From Thermoplasmata archaeon (lineage in GTDB: Archaea > Thermoplasmatota > Thermoplasmata > Thermoplasmatales > GCA-001856825): a DNA stretch of 10,823 nucleotides. Made by a program: the position numbers and the translations under genes. Within the stretch, counting starts at the first letter, position 1. Each line of letters starts with the position of its first letter. Shown in pieces: positions 1 to 6,146 of the stretch. The notes under the pieces are model-generated. The model was not told the DNA's origin and did no database searches. It saw only the letters and a program-made list of their open reading frames with translations. The stretch covers positions 1-10,823 of the forward strand of contig JAJYRY010000029.1 of NCBI GenBank assembly GCA_021793855.1, given 5' to 3'.

Positions 1-493
1 GCTTTATTTTCCTGACCTGGGACTTCAGGATTACCGTTCCCAAGACCACCACCACAAGCCCTAGCGTCATACCGTAAAGAGTGGAATAGAAATTGTTAGG
101 GATTAAGGCAACCAGGACTATGGCTGCCTCGAACGCTTCTACAAGTCCGACGGAGAAGGCGGTGTAGAATACCCCTTTCTCTATACCCTCCTCTTTATAT
201 GGCACAGAACTCCTCGATCTCAAAACTGCTCTCCTGGCGCTTCTCGTTAGTCTCAGGCCAAAGTACAGGAGCAGGACTCCCGCAACTATCCTTATGTATA
301 CAATGGGAAGACGTGCCATCTGTTGACCTACTGCAAATGCGATGACCAATACAATGAGAACACCAAGTGCAACGTAAAGGAAGACCTTGTTACCACCCTC
401 TGAGGATATTGCCAGACCGACGGCAGATGCCTCTGAGATTTCCAGGAGGGTGATGCCCATTGCAGCTAGGAAAATAGCAGGATCAACAAACAT
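1..493 (-). CDS. Polytopic membrane protein, COG4280-like (3' end outside window)
   Basis: The minus-strand frame is open from an ATG at 493 to the window edge, giving the first 164 residues. About five hydrophobic segments are visible, near residues 5-28, 38-57, 64-82, 108-131 and 138-156, with a basic cytoplasmic-type loop at about 83-105 (RLTRSARR). Two segments carry the same acidic motif: LLEISEA (E18, E21) and LVEAFEA (E119, E122), both ExxEA. That suggests an internally duplicated membrane protein with paired acidic residues in the membrane, as in ion or metal transporters. The pattern resembles the uncharacterised archaeal COG4280 family and, more remotely, UPF0016/GDT1-type cation transporters. 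The family is assigned from memory of its look, and the substrate is unknown. The start is supported by an AT-rich TATA-like element 20-30 bases upstream and no Shine-Dalgarno sequence, which fits leaderless translation. The gene diverges from the EamA exporter. Confidence 0.6.
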   Translation of the reverse strand, partial: MFVDPAIFLAAMGITLLEISEASAVGLAISSEGGNKVFLYVALGVLIVLVIAFAVGQQMARLPIVYIRIVAGVLLLYFGLRLTRSARRAVLRSRSSVPYKEEGIEKGVFYTAFSVGLVEAFEAAIVLVALIPNNFYSTLYGMTLGLVVVVLGTVILKSQVRKIK

Positions 494-549
494 CTCGGTT
501 AATTTTTACTTGATATTTATCCTTTTATTGCAGTATTAATTCCTGATAA
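494..549. promoter_or_regulatory. Compact divergent promoter with overlapping TATA-like elements
   Basis: Only 56 bases separate the start codons of the two divergent membrane-protein genes. On minus, GATAAATATC (513-522) lies 20-29 bases upstream of the ATG at 493. On plus, the T-rich stretch 514-527 (TTTATCCTTTTA) lies 23-36 bases upstream of the GTG at 550. Neither gene has a Shine-Dalgarno sequence. Both therefore look leaderless, with their basal promoter elements sharing the same bases. This is inferred from spacing; no transcription start is known. Confidence 0.45.
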
Positions 550-1407
550 GTGAACAGAGCCAGTAGCGGTTTCGGCTACGTTGAACTTGTTTCCACGTCC
601 ATAATCTGGGGTGTTACATACGTACTTTTGAAATACGCCCTATCATACCTGGACCCGCAGCAGATAGCATTCTCGCGATTTCTGGTGTCATCGGTATTCT
701 TCATTCCCTTGATCTTTGTCATAAGGGAAAGATATTCCAGAAGGGAGATCCTGACGCTCTTCATTCTAGCCCTGACCGGGGTTCTGCTTTACCAGCTTCT
801 CTTCATATGGGGAGAAAGCGGCCTAACTGCTGGGAACGCAAGTTTCATAGTCAGCCTGGAACCAATTTTCATTGCCATCCTTGGAGTTATGATCAAGGAA
901 GACAAGCTCACTCCGAGACGTTTGACGGGACTAATCGTCGCTACTATCGGTCTTATAGTACTCCTAAGGCCAACCAGCATCACTGGCGATGAATTGTTGT
1001 CTGCAGTGCTTGTCCTTCTTAGCGCACTTTCATGGGGAATTTTTACTGTGGCGGGGAAGGGTCTCCTGTCGAAACACAATCCCATGAACGTGACGGGCTA
1101 CGTGTCCGTATTTGGGGCAATAATGCTCTTCCCTTTTGCATTCTCCGGACTCCAAGGCCTTTTTTCTATCAGGAATCCTTACCTTATCTTGTCCTTGCTA
1201 TTCATGGGTTTTTTTGCGACCTTCCTTGGGTATTATCTCTGGTTTGATGGACTGAAGAAGGTCAGTCCAATCAGGGCAGGAACGACACTTTACATAACCC
1301 CGTTTGTCACAGTGATCACAGCGTCCTACATAATATCAGAACCGATCGAATTCATTACGCTATTAGGTGGTGCCCTCATAATCATTGGTCTTATAATTGG
1401 TGGGTAG
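550..1407 (+). CDS. EamA-domain drug/metabolite transporter (DMT superfamily)
   Basis: This 285-residue protein has ten predicted membrane segments and two tandem EamA repeats, the normal size and layout for the 10-TMS DMT family of exporters. Repeat one covers about residues 10-140. It contains SIIWGVTYVLLKYAL and the GLTAGNASFI...LEPIF stretch near 91-106, a typical end-of-repeat signature. Repeat two covers about 150-285, with SALSWGIFTVAGKGL and YYLWFDGLKKVSPIRAGT (228-245) followed by a ...TPFVTVI motif. Such proteins export amino acids, nucleobases or other small metabolites across the cytoplasmic membrane, but the substrate cannot be read from sequence. The GTG at 550 is chosen because an in-frame stop (TAA, 547-549) lies directly before it and no other start follows for many codons. 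Its 3' end converges on the PLP enzyme with 19 bases between stops. Confidence 0.9.
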   Translation: MNRASSGFGYVELVSTSIIWGVTYVLLKYALSYLDPQQIAFSRFLVSSVFFIPLIFVIRERYSRREILTLFILALTGVLLYQLLFIWGESGLTAGNASFIVSLEPIFIAILGVMIKEDKLTPRRLTGLIVATIGLIVLLRPTSITGDELLSAVLVLLSALSWGIFTVAGKGLLSKHNPMNVTGYVSVFGAIMLFPFAFSGLQGLFSIRNPYLILSLLFMGFFATFLGYYLWFDGLKKVSPIRAGTTLYITPFVTVITASYIISEPIEFITLLGGALIIIGLIIGG

Positions 1408-1426
1408 AAAGGTGTGGCTGTGAAGA

Positions 1427-2452
1427 TCAAGGCGTCTTGAGCCCGTTCCCTGTGAGTACGAGAATATTTTCCCCGTCGTAATGCTTCTTCTTATACGCCG
1501 CCCAGACAGTAGCAGAGCTGTATTCCACATACATTCCCTTTAGGGCGAGTTCAGATCTTGCCATAATTATATCATCTTCATTTACTGTTACGCACTTCCC
1601 GTATTTCTTCAACTTGCCTACCATCATGTCGATAAGGATAGGTTCTCTAGAGACGAGTGCATCTGCTGATGAATACTTTGCATTATTCTTGTCATATGCT
1701 ACGCCATTGACTGCAGAGCAAACTGGATTTACTGCATCCGTCTGCACACCTATAATCTCCGGGACAAAGTCAATCTCCCCGGACTCGAGGAGATGCTCAA
1801 ACCCTGCGACCATTCCAAGTAGAAGGGTCCCTGCTGATACTGGCACAAATACTCTGTCCGGACTCCTGTGATCGAGTTGCCTGAATATTTCATAACTTAG
1901 TTGTCTCATTCCATCCCTGAACTCTGGGTTAAGTACGTGACTCGCATAGTAACCAGAGTGGGTTGCTGCTGCGTCAGCAACATCTTTTCTCGAACCTATT
2001 ACAAGATGGATAACTGCTCCGTAGGACTTTATCTGACTGATCTTTCCCAGCTTCGTATTTTCCGGTACGAATATGTTCACCTTGAAACCGGAGGCAGTTC
2101 CGTAGGCGCTTATTGAAGCACCCGCATTACCGGACGAGTCTTCATTTATCTCCGAACCTTTTGGAAGTATTGATGCGAGACTTGAAATCAGTGTCCTACT
2201 TCCCCTATCTTTGTAAGAGAAAGTGGGCAGAAAATAATCCAACTTGAATTTGACTAAGCCAGCGTCCAGAAGTGGGGTATCCTGCTCTCCCAGACTCACT
2301 ACTCTGCCCAGGTACGGGTAGTTAACCTGGTATAGCCCTTCCCGATACCTGAAGTCTATCTTTGGCTCTAACACTCCACCGCAATCACAATTTGGTTTTC
2401 CACTAAACCCTATTCTTTCCTTCCCACAAACTGAACAGACTGCTCTTAGCAT
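1427..2452 (-). CDS. Threonine-synthase-like PLP-dependent enzyme with N-terminal Cys cluster
   Basis: The 341-residue protein has the fold-type II PLP enzyme signature. The probable Schiff-base lysine is K81 in PTFSYKDRG. The cofactor-binding SSGNAGAS stretch lies at 106-113, a VSAGTLLLG loop at 205-213, VEYSSA at 309-314 and a C-terminal TGNGLK at 334-339, as in threonine synthases. The N-terminus carries CSVC (C6, C9) and CDC (C22, C24), a small zinc-ribbon-like cluster seen in many archaeal threonine synthases. Threonine synthase converts O-phosphohomoserine to threonine. Differences from the usual NPTGSFKDRG, with Tyr before the lysine and no NPTG, together with a shorter length than typical ThrC, leave a related β-replacement or lyase activity possible, so no symbol is given. 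A TATA-like element 21-30 bases upstream of the ATG at 2452 and no Shine-Dalgarno sequence suggest leaderless translation. No threonine-pathway neighbour is present. Confidence 0.85.
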   Translation of the reverse strand: MLRAVCSVCGKERIGFSGKPNCDCGGVLEPKIDFRYREGLYQVNYPYLGRVVSLGEQDTPLLDAGLVKFKLDYFLPTFSYKDRGSRTLISSLASILPKGSEINEDSSGNAGASISAYGTASGFKVNIFVPENTKLGKISQIKSYGAVIHLVIGSRKDVADAAATHSGYYASHVLNPEFRDGMRQLSYEIFRQLDHRSPDRVFVPVSAGTLLLGMVAGFEHLLESGEIDFVPEIIGVQTDAVNPVCSAVNGVAYDKNNAKYSSADALVSREPILIDMMVGKLKKYGKCVTVNEDDIIMARSELALKGMYVEYSSATVWAAYKKKHYDGENILVLTGNGLKTP

Positions 2453-2603
2453 ATTATCTTAGAGATCAGGTACTAAATTAAAACACTACTTATTTCCCAA
2501 CGGCAACCTTATTCAGCATTCTATAGGAGTACATCTACATCAATGGAAAAACACCCCTCGCCAGACACAAAATGCCTTTATTTCTGATGTCATTGCGTGA
2601 ATC
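2453..2603. promoter_or_regulatory. Divergent intergenic region with two TATA-like boxes
   Basis: This 151-base gap serves the PLP enzyme (minus) and the pyrophosphatase (plus). On minus, TTTAATTTAG (2473-2482) is 21-30 bases upstream of the ATG at 2452. On plus, CTTTATTTC (2576-2584) is 20-28 bases upstream of the ATG at 2604. Both spacings fit archaeal TATA boxes for leaderless or nearly leaderless mRNAs. I see no convincing gene in the 90 or so bases between the boxes; the longest ATG reading frame there on plus is about 14 codons. Confidence 0.45.
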
Positions 2604-3116
2604 ATGAAAGTCATACAGACTGAGAATTTCCCAACAACATTCTACGCTCTTGTAGAGATATCAATGGGAAGCAACTGCAAGTACGAATACAACGAGAAGC
2701 TGGAAAGCATAATACTTGACAGGGTCCTATTTACTCCCATGAAATATCCCGCAAATTACGGCATGATTTTAAAGACTGAAGGTAAGGATGGAGACCCACT
2801 TGATGTGCTACTGATCTCTTCAGCAGCTATTCAACCGGGGATCCTGGTGAAGTGCCGGGCTGTAGGACTTGCAGAAATGAGGGATGAGGAAGGAATTGAT
2901 GATAAAGTTATAGCAGTACCCGTGGATGAGGTTGACCCAAATTCTGAAACTATAAAAGATATTGATGATATACCACAGTTCCAGAAGAATATTTTCAAGC
3001 ATTTCTTTGAGCATTACAAGGAACTCGAAAGCGGGAAATTCATGAAGTTTATTGGATTCAAAGGGAAGAAGGTTGCAACGGACCTAATTTTGAGTTCTTA
3101 TGACAAATCAGATTAA
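2604..3116 (+). CDS. ppa: Family I soluble inorganic pyrophosphatase
   Basis: This cytoplasmic enzyme hydrolyses pyrophosphate to two phosphates and pulls biosynthetic reactions that release PPi forward. The 170-residue length is normal for archaeal and bacterial family I enzymes. The family signature DGDPLDVLL (62-70) supplies the metal-binding Asp residues D62, D64 and D67. Other expected active-site residues are present: E18, K26 and E28 (KYEY), R40, Y48, Y52, D94, D99 and K101 (MRDEEGIDDK), and Y138/K139 (HYKELE). Nothing catalytic is missing. The ATG at 2604 is taken because it gives the usual N-terminal length before the E18/K26 region and lies about 25 bases downstream of a TATA-like box. 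No operon partner is visible; the gene stands alone between a divergent promoter and an AT-rich gap. Confidence 0.96.
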   Translation: MKVIQTENFPTTFYALVEISMGSNCKYEYNEKLESIILDRVLFTPMKYPANYGMILKTEGKDGDPLDVLLISSAAIQPGILVKCRAVGLAEMRDEEGIDDKVIAVPVDEVDPNSETIKDIDDIPQFQKNIFKHFFEHYKELESGKFMKFIGFKGKKVATDLILSSYDKSD

Positions 3117-3399
3117 GATGATATTTCATTTGAGGAAATGGTAATGATGCATTCTGGTGCTTTGATCAGAATAAATTTAAACCACTCCACCAAGTAGAAA
3201 ACAAATGAAAATCTGTTAATTCCGTACTAAATCCATGTATAAGAGCTGCAGGCAATATCCATAATAAAGGACTCCTTTGCATCACATTTGTCATCTCTTT
3301 TTCTGGAAGTTAAATAATTGCGACGCTGCTACCTTCCCTTAATGCTATTAAAAATTACAATCAAATCGCAATATTTTTGAAGAGAGATAAGTTGTTCGA
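3117..3399. other. AT-rich intergenic region with promoter of the DUF998 gene
   Basis: In these 283 bases I find no supportable gene; the longest ATG frame noticed on plus is about 19 codons (from 3139) with nothing recognisable. A TATA-like AATATTTTT (3370-3378) sits 22-30 bases before the ATG at 3400 and is the likely promoter of the next gene. A perfect 13-base inverted repeat, AAAGGA-C-TCCTTT, lies at 3266-3278. It could be a protein-binding dyad, but it is short enough to be chance. Confidence 0.4.
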
Positions 3400-3990
3400 A
3401 TGATGAGTAGATTGAGGGTGGCCTCACTTTTTGGTTTATCTGGAATAATTGCTGCATGGGTTACGATCTTCTTAGCCTGGCACCTCAACCCATGGTTCTC
3501 GATTCAGGGGAACGCCCTAAGTGACCTGGGTGGTGGAAATTTGACTCTCAACGGTCATCCAGCCCCGACCCTTCCCATTGTCTACAATGGAGGCATGATA
3601 TTCACTTCTATGCTTCTAGCATTATATGCTATTTTAATGATATCCATATCTCGCAACAAGATAGAGGAAACTGGAAACTCGTTTTTCATAGTTGCGGGAA
3701 TATTCCTTGCACTCATAGGAATATATCATGAAGGAACATACCCGCATGACTTTGTCTCAATTTGGTTCTTCATTCTAGCTTCTCTGGCGTACGGGACAAT
3801 TTCTTTAGGATTGATAACTGGTGGCAGACCCAGAATAGGTTCTGCAATGATTGCATCTCTTGTTTCATCCTGGGTAATTTACGCCATAGTTCCATGGGGA
3901 TCTGTAGCGGAGAATGAAATTTTTGGCGTGTCAGTAGTCGATACAGTTGTGCTTCTACAAATTTTCTCGTTTTATCCGAAAGGGCCATGA
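3400..3990 (+). CDS. DUF998 family membrane protein
   Basis: The 196-residue protein has about six hydrophobic segments, near residues 8-27, 60-83, 94-109, 116-139, 145-164 and 174-191. It matches the usual picture of DUF998, a family of six-span membrane proteins common in archaea. Supporting motifs are ALSDLGGG (39-46) in the first loop, a VYNGGMIFTS segment where the family usually has an FN-type motif, and YHEGTYPHDFVSIWFF (109-124), with acidic and His residues next to a membrane span. The function of the family is unknown. Two Met codons are adjacent (3400 and 3403); the first is taken because a TATA-like element lies 22-30 bases upstream. No operon partner follows, since a T-rich stretch comes directly after the stop. 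Confidence 0.8.
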   Translation: MMSRLRVASLFGLSGIIAAWVTIFLAWHLNPWFSIQGNALSDLGGGNLTLNGHPAPTLPIVYNGGMIFTSMLLALYAILMISISRNKIEETGNSFFIVAGIFLALIGIYHEGTYPHDFVSIWFFILASLAYGTISLGLITGGRPRIGSAMIASLVSSWVIYAIVPWGSVAENEIFGVSVVDTVVLLQIFSFYPKGP

Positions 3991-4007
3991 ACACCTATAA
4001 TTATCAT

Positions 4008-4037
4008 TATTTCTTCTCTTTGTTATTTTCTTTTTAT
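4008..4037 (+). terminator. T-rich probable transcription terminator
   Basis: Shortly after the DUF998 stop, the plus strand is strongly T-rich, with several runs of three to six T and no strong hairpin. Archaeal RNA polymerase commonly terminates at such U-rich tracts. The assignment rests only on composition and position. Confidence 0.4.
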
Positions 4038-4230
4038 TGGCCATTACATTAATATCGAACTTCATGATTTAATCTGTTTCTACCCCACTCACATTATCAG
4101 CAAAATCGTTTAAGATTCAATTTTAGGCGCAATTGTAGTTAATCGAATGATAGCTTAGATAAGGAAATCAAGAGGCGTTTGAATGGTTTGTATTAATTTA
4201 ATGGTGGAAGAGTAACGCACAAATGAAAAC
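4038..4230. other. AT-rich non-coding spacer before the tRNA pair
   Basis: I see no gene, repeat or mobile-element end in this stretch. On the minus strand a short T run (4226-4229) directly follows the 3' end of the tRNA-Arg gene and may help termination of that transcript. Confidence 0.3.
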
Positions 4231-4304
4231 GGGCCCGCCGGGATTTGAACCCGGGTCGTCGGCTCCGAAGGCCAAAAGGATGATCCAAACTACCCCACGG
4301 GCCC
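4231..4304 (-). tRNA. tRNA-Arg (anticodon TCG)
   Basis: Read on minus, the sequence folds as a full 74-base cloverleaf. The acceptor arm is GGGCCCG/CGGGCCC. The D-arm starts GGGTAG, with TTTGG in its loop. The anticodon arm is TTGGC/GCCGA around loop CTTCGGA, giving anticodon TCG, which reads the Arg codon CGA and possibly other CGN codons. The T-arm is CCGGG-TTCAAAT-CCCGG. The discriminator base is G, and CCA is not encoded, as is usual in archaea. The D-stem is imperfect, as in some archaeal tRNAs with GGT-type D-arms. No intron is apparent. A TATA-like TTTATAACA (4323-4331) lies 19-27 bases upstream. Confidence 0.93.
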
Positions 4305-4431
4305 ATGACCATATTCTGTAAATGTTATAAAGGATGCCTTTCCCATTGTTATTCCTGAGAAGTGAAATATGAACATGCGCATTGGTACAGAAATCAGTTA
4401 GTTTTTTATCATCATAGGCATAAGGTGCTTA
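4305..4431. promoter_or_regulatory. Divergent tRNA promoter region
   Basis: The 127 bases between the two tRNA genes hold one TATA-like box for each. TTTATAACA on minus (4323-4331) serves tRNA-Arg, and TTTTTTATCA on plus (4402-4411) lies 21-30 bases before tRNA-Gly. No protein gene is seen between them. Confidence 0.5.
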
Positions 4432-4503
4432 GCGAGCGTGGTGTAGCCTGGTAACACGTGAGCTTGCCAAGCTCATGCCTCGGGTTCAAATCCCGGCGCT
4501 CGC
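4432..4503 (+). tRNA. tRNA-Gly (anticodon GCC)
   Basis: The 72-base sequence forms a complete cloverleaf. The acceptor arm is GCGAGCG/CGCTCGC, the D-stem GTGT/ACAC, and the anticodon arm TGAGC/GCTCA around loop TTGCCAA, giving anticodon GCC for the Gly codons GGC and GGT. The T-arm is TCGGG-TTCAAAT-CCCGG with one T-G pair. The discriminator base is A and CCA is not encoded. No intron is seen. The gene is divergent from tRNA-Arg and has its own TATA-like element upstream. Confidence 0.95.
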
Positions 4504-4601
4504 ACTGCAGTTAGATATTGACGGTATTCCTCAACTTATGGCTCCATTATGATCTTGGCTGTTCTGCACTGGATGTGCTTATAACGTCCTTAAATGCTTT
4601 T
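4504..4601. other. Convergent spacer between tRNA-Gly and the M48 peptidase gene
   Basis: These 98 bases separate the 3' ends of two converging genes. I see no gene and no clear terminator hairpin. The only T run on plus, at 4598-4603, is a possible plus-strand stop signal that touches the stop codon of the opposing gene. Confidence 0.3.
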
Positions 4602-5624
4602 TTATGGGGGGCTTATCTTCCGCTGCATTTCCATCAGGTATCCCACCCTATCAGATGTGCTTGGATGTGATAGGTTCCAGTATCTGGGGAGGCTGACAGG
4701 AGTATGGTTCAACTTGGAAAGCTTAAGCAGTGAATCTGCGAGGAGTCCGGGACTAGTGTATCTTGCCGCCACGATATCTGCTTCCTTCTCGTACCTTCTG
4801 CGCAATATGGGCAGGAGCAAATAAGAAGTAATGAATATTGAAAAGACAAGCCCAAATAGCATTCCTATCCTCAGTCCATAATTCAGGATGTATACTATAA
4901 GGGAAAAAAGGGCATTTCCAATCGTAAAAGTGCAAAATCCAACAAAAACCAGAGTCTTCTTGAGATGATTCATCTTCGCATGTGCAATCTCATGTGCCAA
5001 TATCGCCACTTCCTCTTCCTCTGATAAGTTCTCCATCAGGAAGTTGGTGACGAATATGTAGTAGTGGGTTATGCCCGCCTGAAACGCATTTGCTATCCTT
5101 GACTTGCTCCAGTCCACTACCCTGTATCCCGAAATCTTGACACCCATTTTTCCTGCGATCTCATTCGCTCCGTTGACTATATTTGTAGAACCAATATCCT
5201 TAGAATTTCTTTTCCACACTTTGACACGGATGTTTATTGCTATGCCAACCAATGCAGTGGATAAAATTACGTTCATGTATATCAGGGCAAGATAGGAACG
5301 ACCGAAGGACAGGATATCCGCACCAGAAATTATCCAGAACGGAACGACTATGTAGAGGTAGGAAATGGAATTCCTGACATACATTCCGTACCTAGCTTTT
5401 ACCTTCCTGTACCTGACATCCAGATTGAAAACAAGGTAGGATGATATCAGGAGGATTGGAATCAAGGCAACTGTTTCAATGAGAACTTCCTGAAAATAAT
5501 TTGATGATTTGCTGGTAAAATAGAATATTAGGGATAGAAGTAGTACGATTATACCGGTCGTTATGCCTATCCTAGTCCTCTTCCTCCAGAATGTGATATT
5601 ACTTTTCTCCTCACTTTCGTCCAT
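4602..5624 (-). CDS. M48 family membrane zinc metallopeptidase (HtpX/Ste24-like)
   Basis: The 340-residue integral membrane peptidase carries the zinc site HEIAH (211-215, within LAHEIAHAKMNH), the second metal-binding motif EKEAD (279-283) and a C-terminal HPSTSDRV (320-327), all typical of family M48. The upstream ANAFQAG (179-185) matches the substrate-groove segment of HtpX-type enzymes (NAFATG). Four hydrophobic spans precede the catalytic domain and two lie between HExxH and EKEAD. Family members cleave misfolded membrane proteins (HtpX) or prenylated proteins (Ste24); archaeal substrates are mostly unknown, so no symbol is given. The ATG at 5624 is preferred over an in-frame TTG at 5642. 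A TATA-like GTTTAAATCA (5651-5660) lies 27-36 bases before the ATG, which would put the transcript start close to it, and GGAAAG lies 8 bases upstream. It follows kdpC by 78 bases but probably has its own promoter. Confidence 0.9.
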   Translation of the reverse strand: MDESEEKSNITFWRKRTRIGITTGIIVLLLSLIFYFTSKSSNYFQEVLIETVALIPILLISSYLVFNLDVRYRKVKARYGMYVRNSISYLYIVVPFWIISGADILSFGRSYLALIYMNVILSTALVGIAINIRVKVWKRNSKDIGSTNIVNGANEIAGKMGVKISGYRVVDWSKSRIANAFQAGITHYYIFVTNFLMENLSEEEEVAILAHEIAHAKMNHLKKTLVFVGFCTFTIGNALFSLIVYILNYGLRIGMLFGLVFSIFITSYLLLPILRRRYEKEADIVAARYTSPGLLADSLLKLSKLNHTPVSLPRYWNLSHPSTSDRVGYLMEMQRKISPP

Positions 5625-5650
5625 GATTTCTTTCCAACACAATTGAACTC

Positions 5651-5660
5651 TGATTTAAAC
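5651..5660 (-). promoter_or_regulatory. TATA-like box of the M48 peptidase gene
   Basis: GTTTAAATCA on minus lies 27-36 bases upstream of the ATG at 5624 but under 20 bases upstream of the competing TTG at 5642. It supports the ATG start and transcription independent of the kdp operon. Confidence 0.4.
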
Positions 5661-5702
5661 GTTTCACATATCATGGTCTACAAGACAGATTTTCGGGGAA
5701 GG

Positions 5703-6146
5703 TTACTGCACGTACGGTGCATAAATCGATGGGAATGATTCCACCAGGTATAGGTTGACGTTCAGCACGTTGACGTATTTAGTTCCGAAGAAGAACATCG
5801 TGTACTGGGTGTATTTTTCAAGTGTTGCATTCAGGAAGGATTCGGGGATGCCAGTAGCATTGTGAATCCTTGGGACCTGGCTTAGGGCGTAGGTAAGCGT
5901 TATGTCAGGGTCCACTCCAGATGCAGAATCGTTGCGCGGATGGAAGAATACAGGCGCACTGAAGTCCTGTGATATAAGGTCGGAACCTATTGACTTCCCG
6001 TCGTAATACACCTGTGAACCATTCGACTGCCATGGCGCTGCCACCTGCCCGATTCCCGTCATTATGATAGGGAACAGCAGTCCGCATATGACGACTGAAA
6101 TCAACGTCAGTCTTGCGGCTGTTGAGAGATTCCTGAAACCCTTCAT
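5703..6146 (-). CDS. kdpC: K+-transporting ATPase subunit KdpC (short form)
   Basis: KdpC is the single-span accessory subunit that stabilises the KdpA-KdpB complex and is thought to raise ATP affinity. One N-terminal membrane span is visible (about residues 11-36, ending ...TGIGQVAAPWQ). It is followed by the external domain with LISQDFSAPVFFHPR (57-71), SGVDPDITLTYALSQVPRI (76-94) and the terminal VNVLNVNLYL (125-134). These match the family motifs LGQxFxxPxYFxxRP, SGLDPxIS...QVxRV and VNVLxLNxxLD. At 147 residues it is about 40 shorter than typical KdpC (about 190). The central segment with SGGSNLGPTN-like sequence is absent, so HPR runs almost straight into SGVDP. The ATG overlaps the kdpB stop by four bases (ATGA). 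A strong Shine-Dalgarno GGGGGTG lies five bases upstream, indicating coupled translation. Confidence 0.92.
   Translation of the reverse strand: MKGFRNLSTAARLTLISVVICGLLFPIIMTGIGQVAAPWQSNGSQVYYDGKSIGSDLISQDFSAPVFFHPRNDSASGVDPDITLTYALSQVPRIHNATGIPESFLNATLEKYTQYTMFFFGTKYVNVLNVNLYLVESFPSIYAPYVQ

Noticed and set aside
3266..3278. Perfect 13-base inverted repeat in the gap before the DUF998 gene
   Set aside because: It is isolated, too short for a terminator stem and more than 90 bases from the TATA-like box, so it is not called as an operator.
3987..4052. 21-codon frame overlapping the DUF998 stop as ATGA
   Set aside because: It runs through the T-rich tract read as a terminator and encodes an odd Phe/Tyr-rich peptide with no Shine-Dalgarno sequence. 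The overlap is likely chance.
4231..4503. Possible integration site or mobile element at the tRNA pair
   Set aside because: Both tRNAs are complete, and I saw no duplicated tRNA 3' end, integrase gene or direct repeat beside them.
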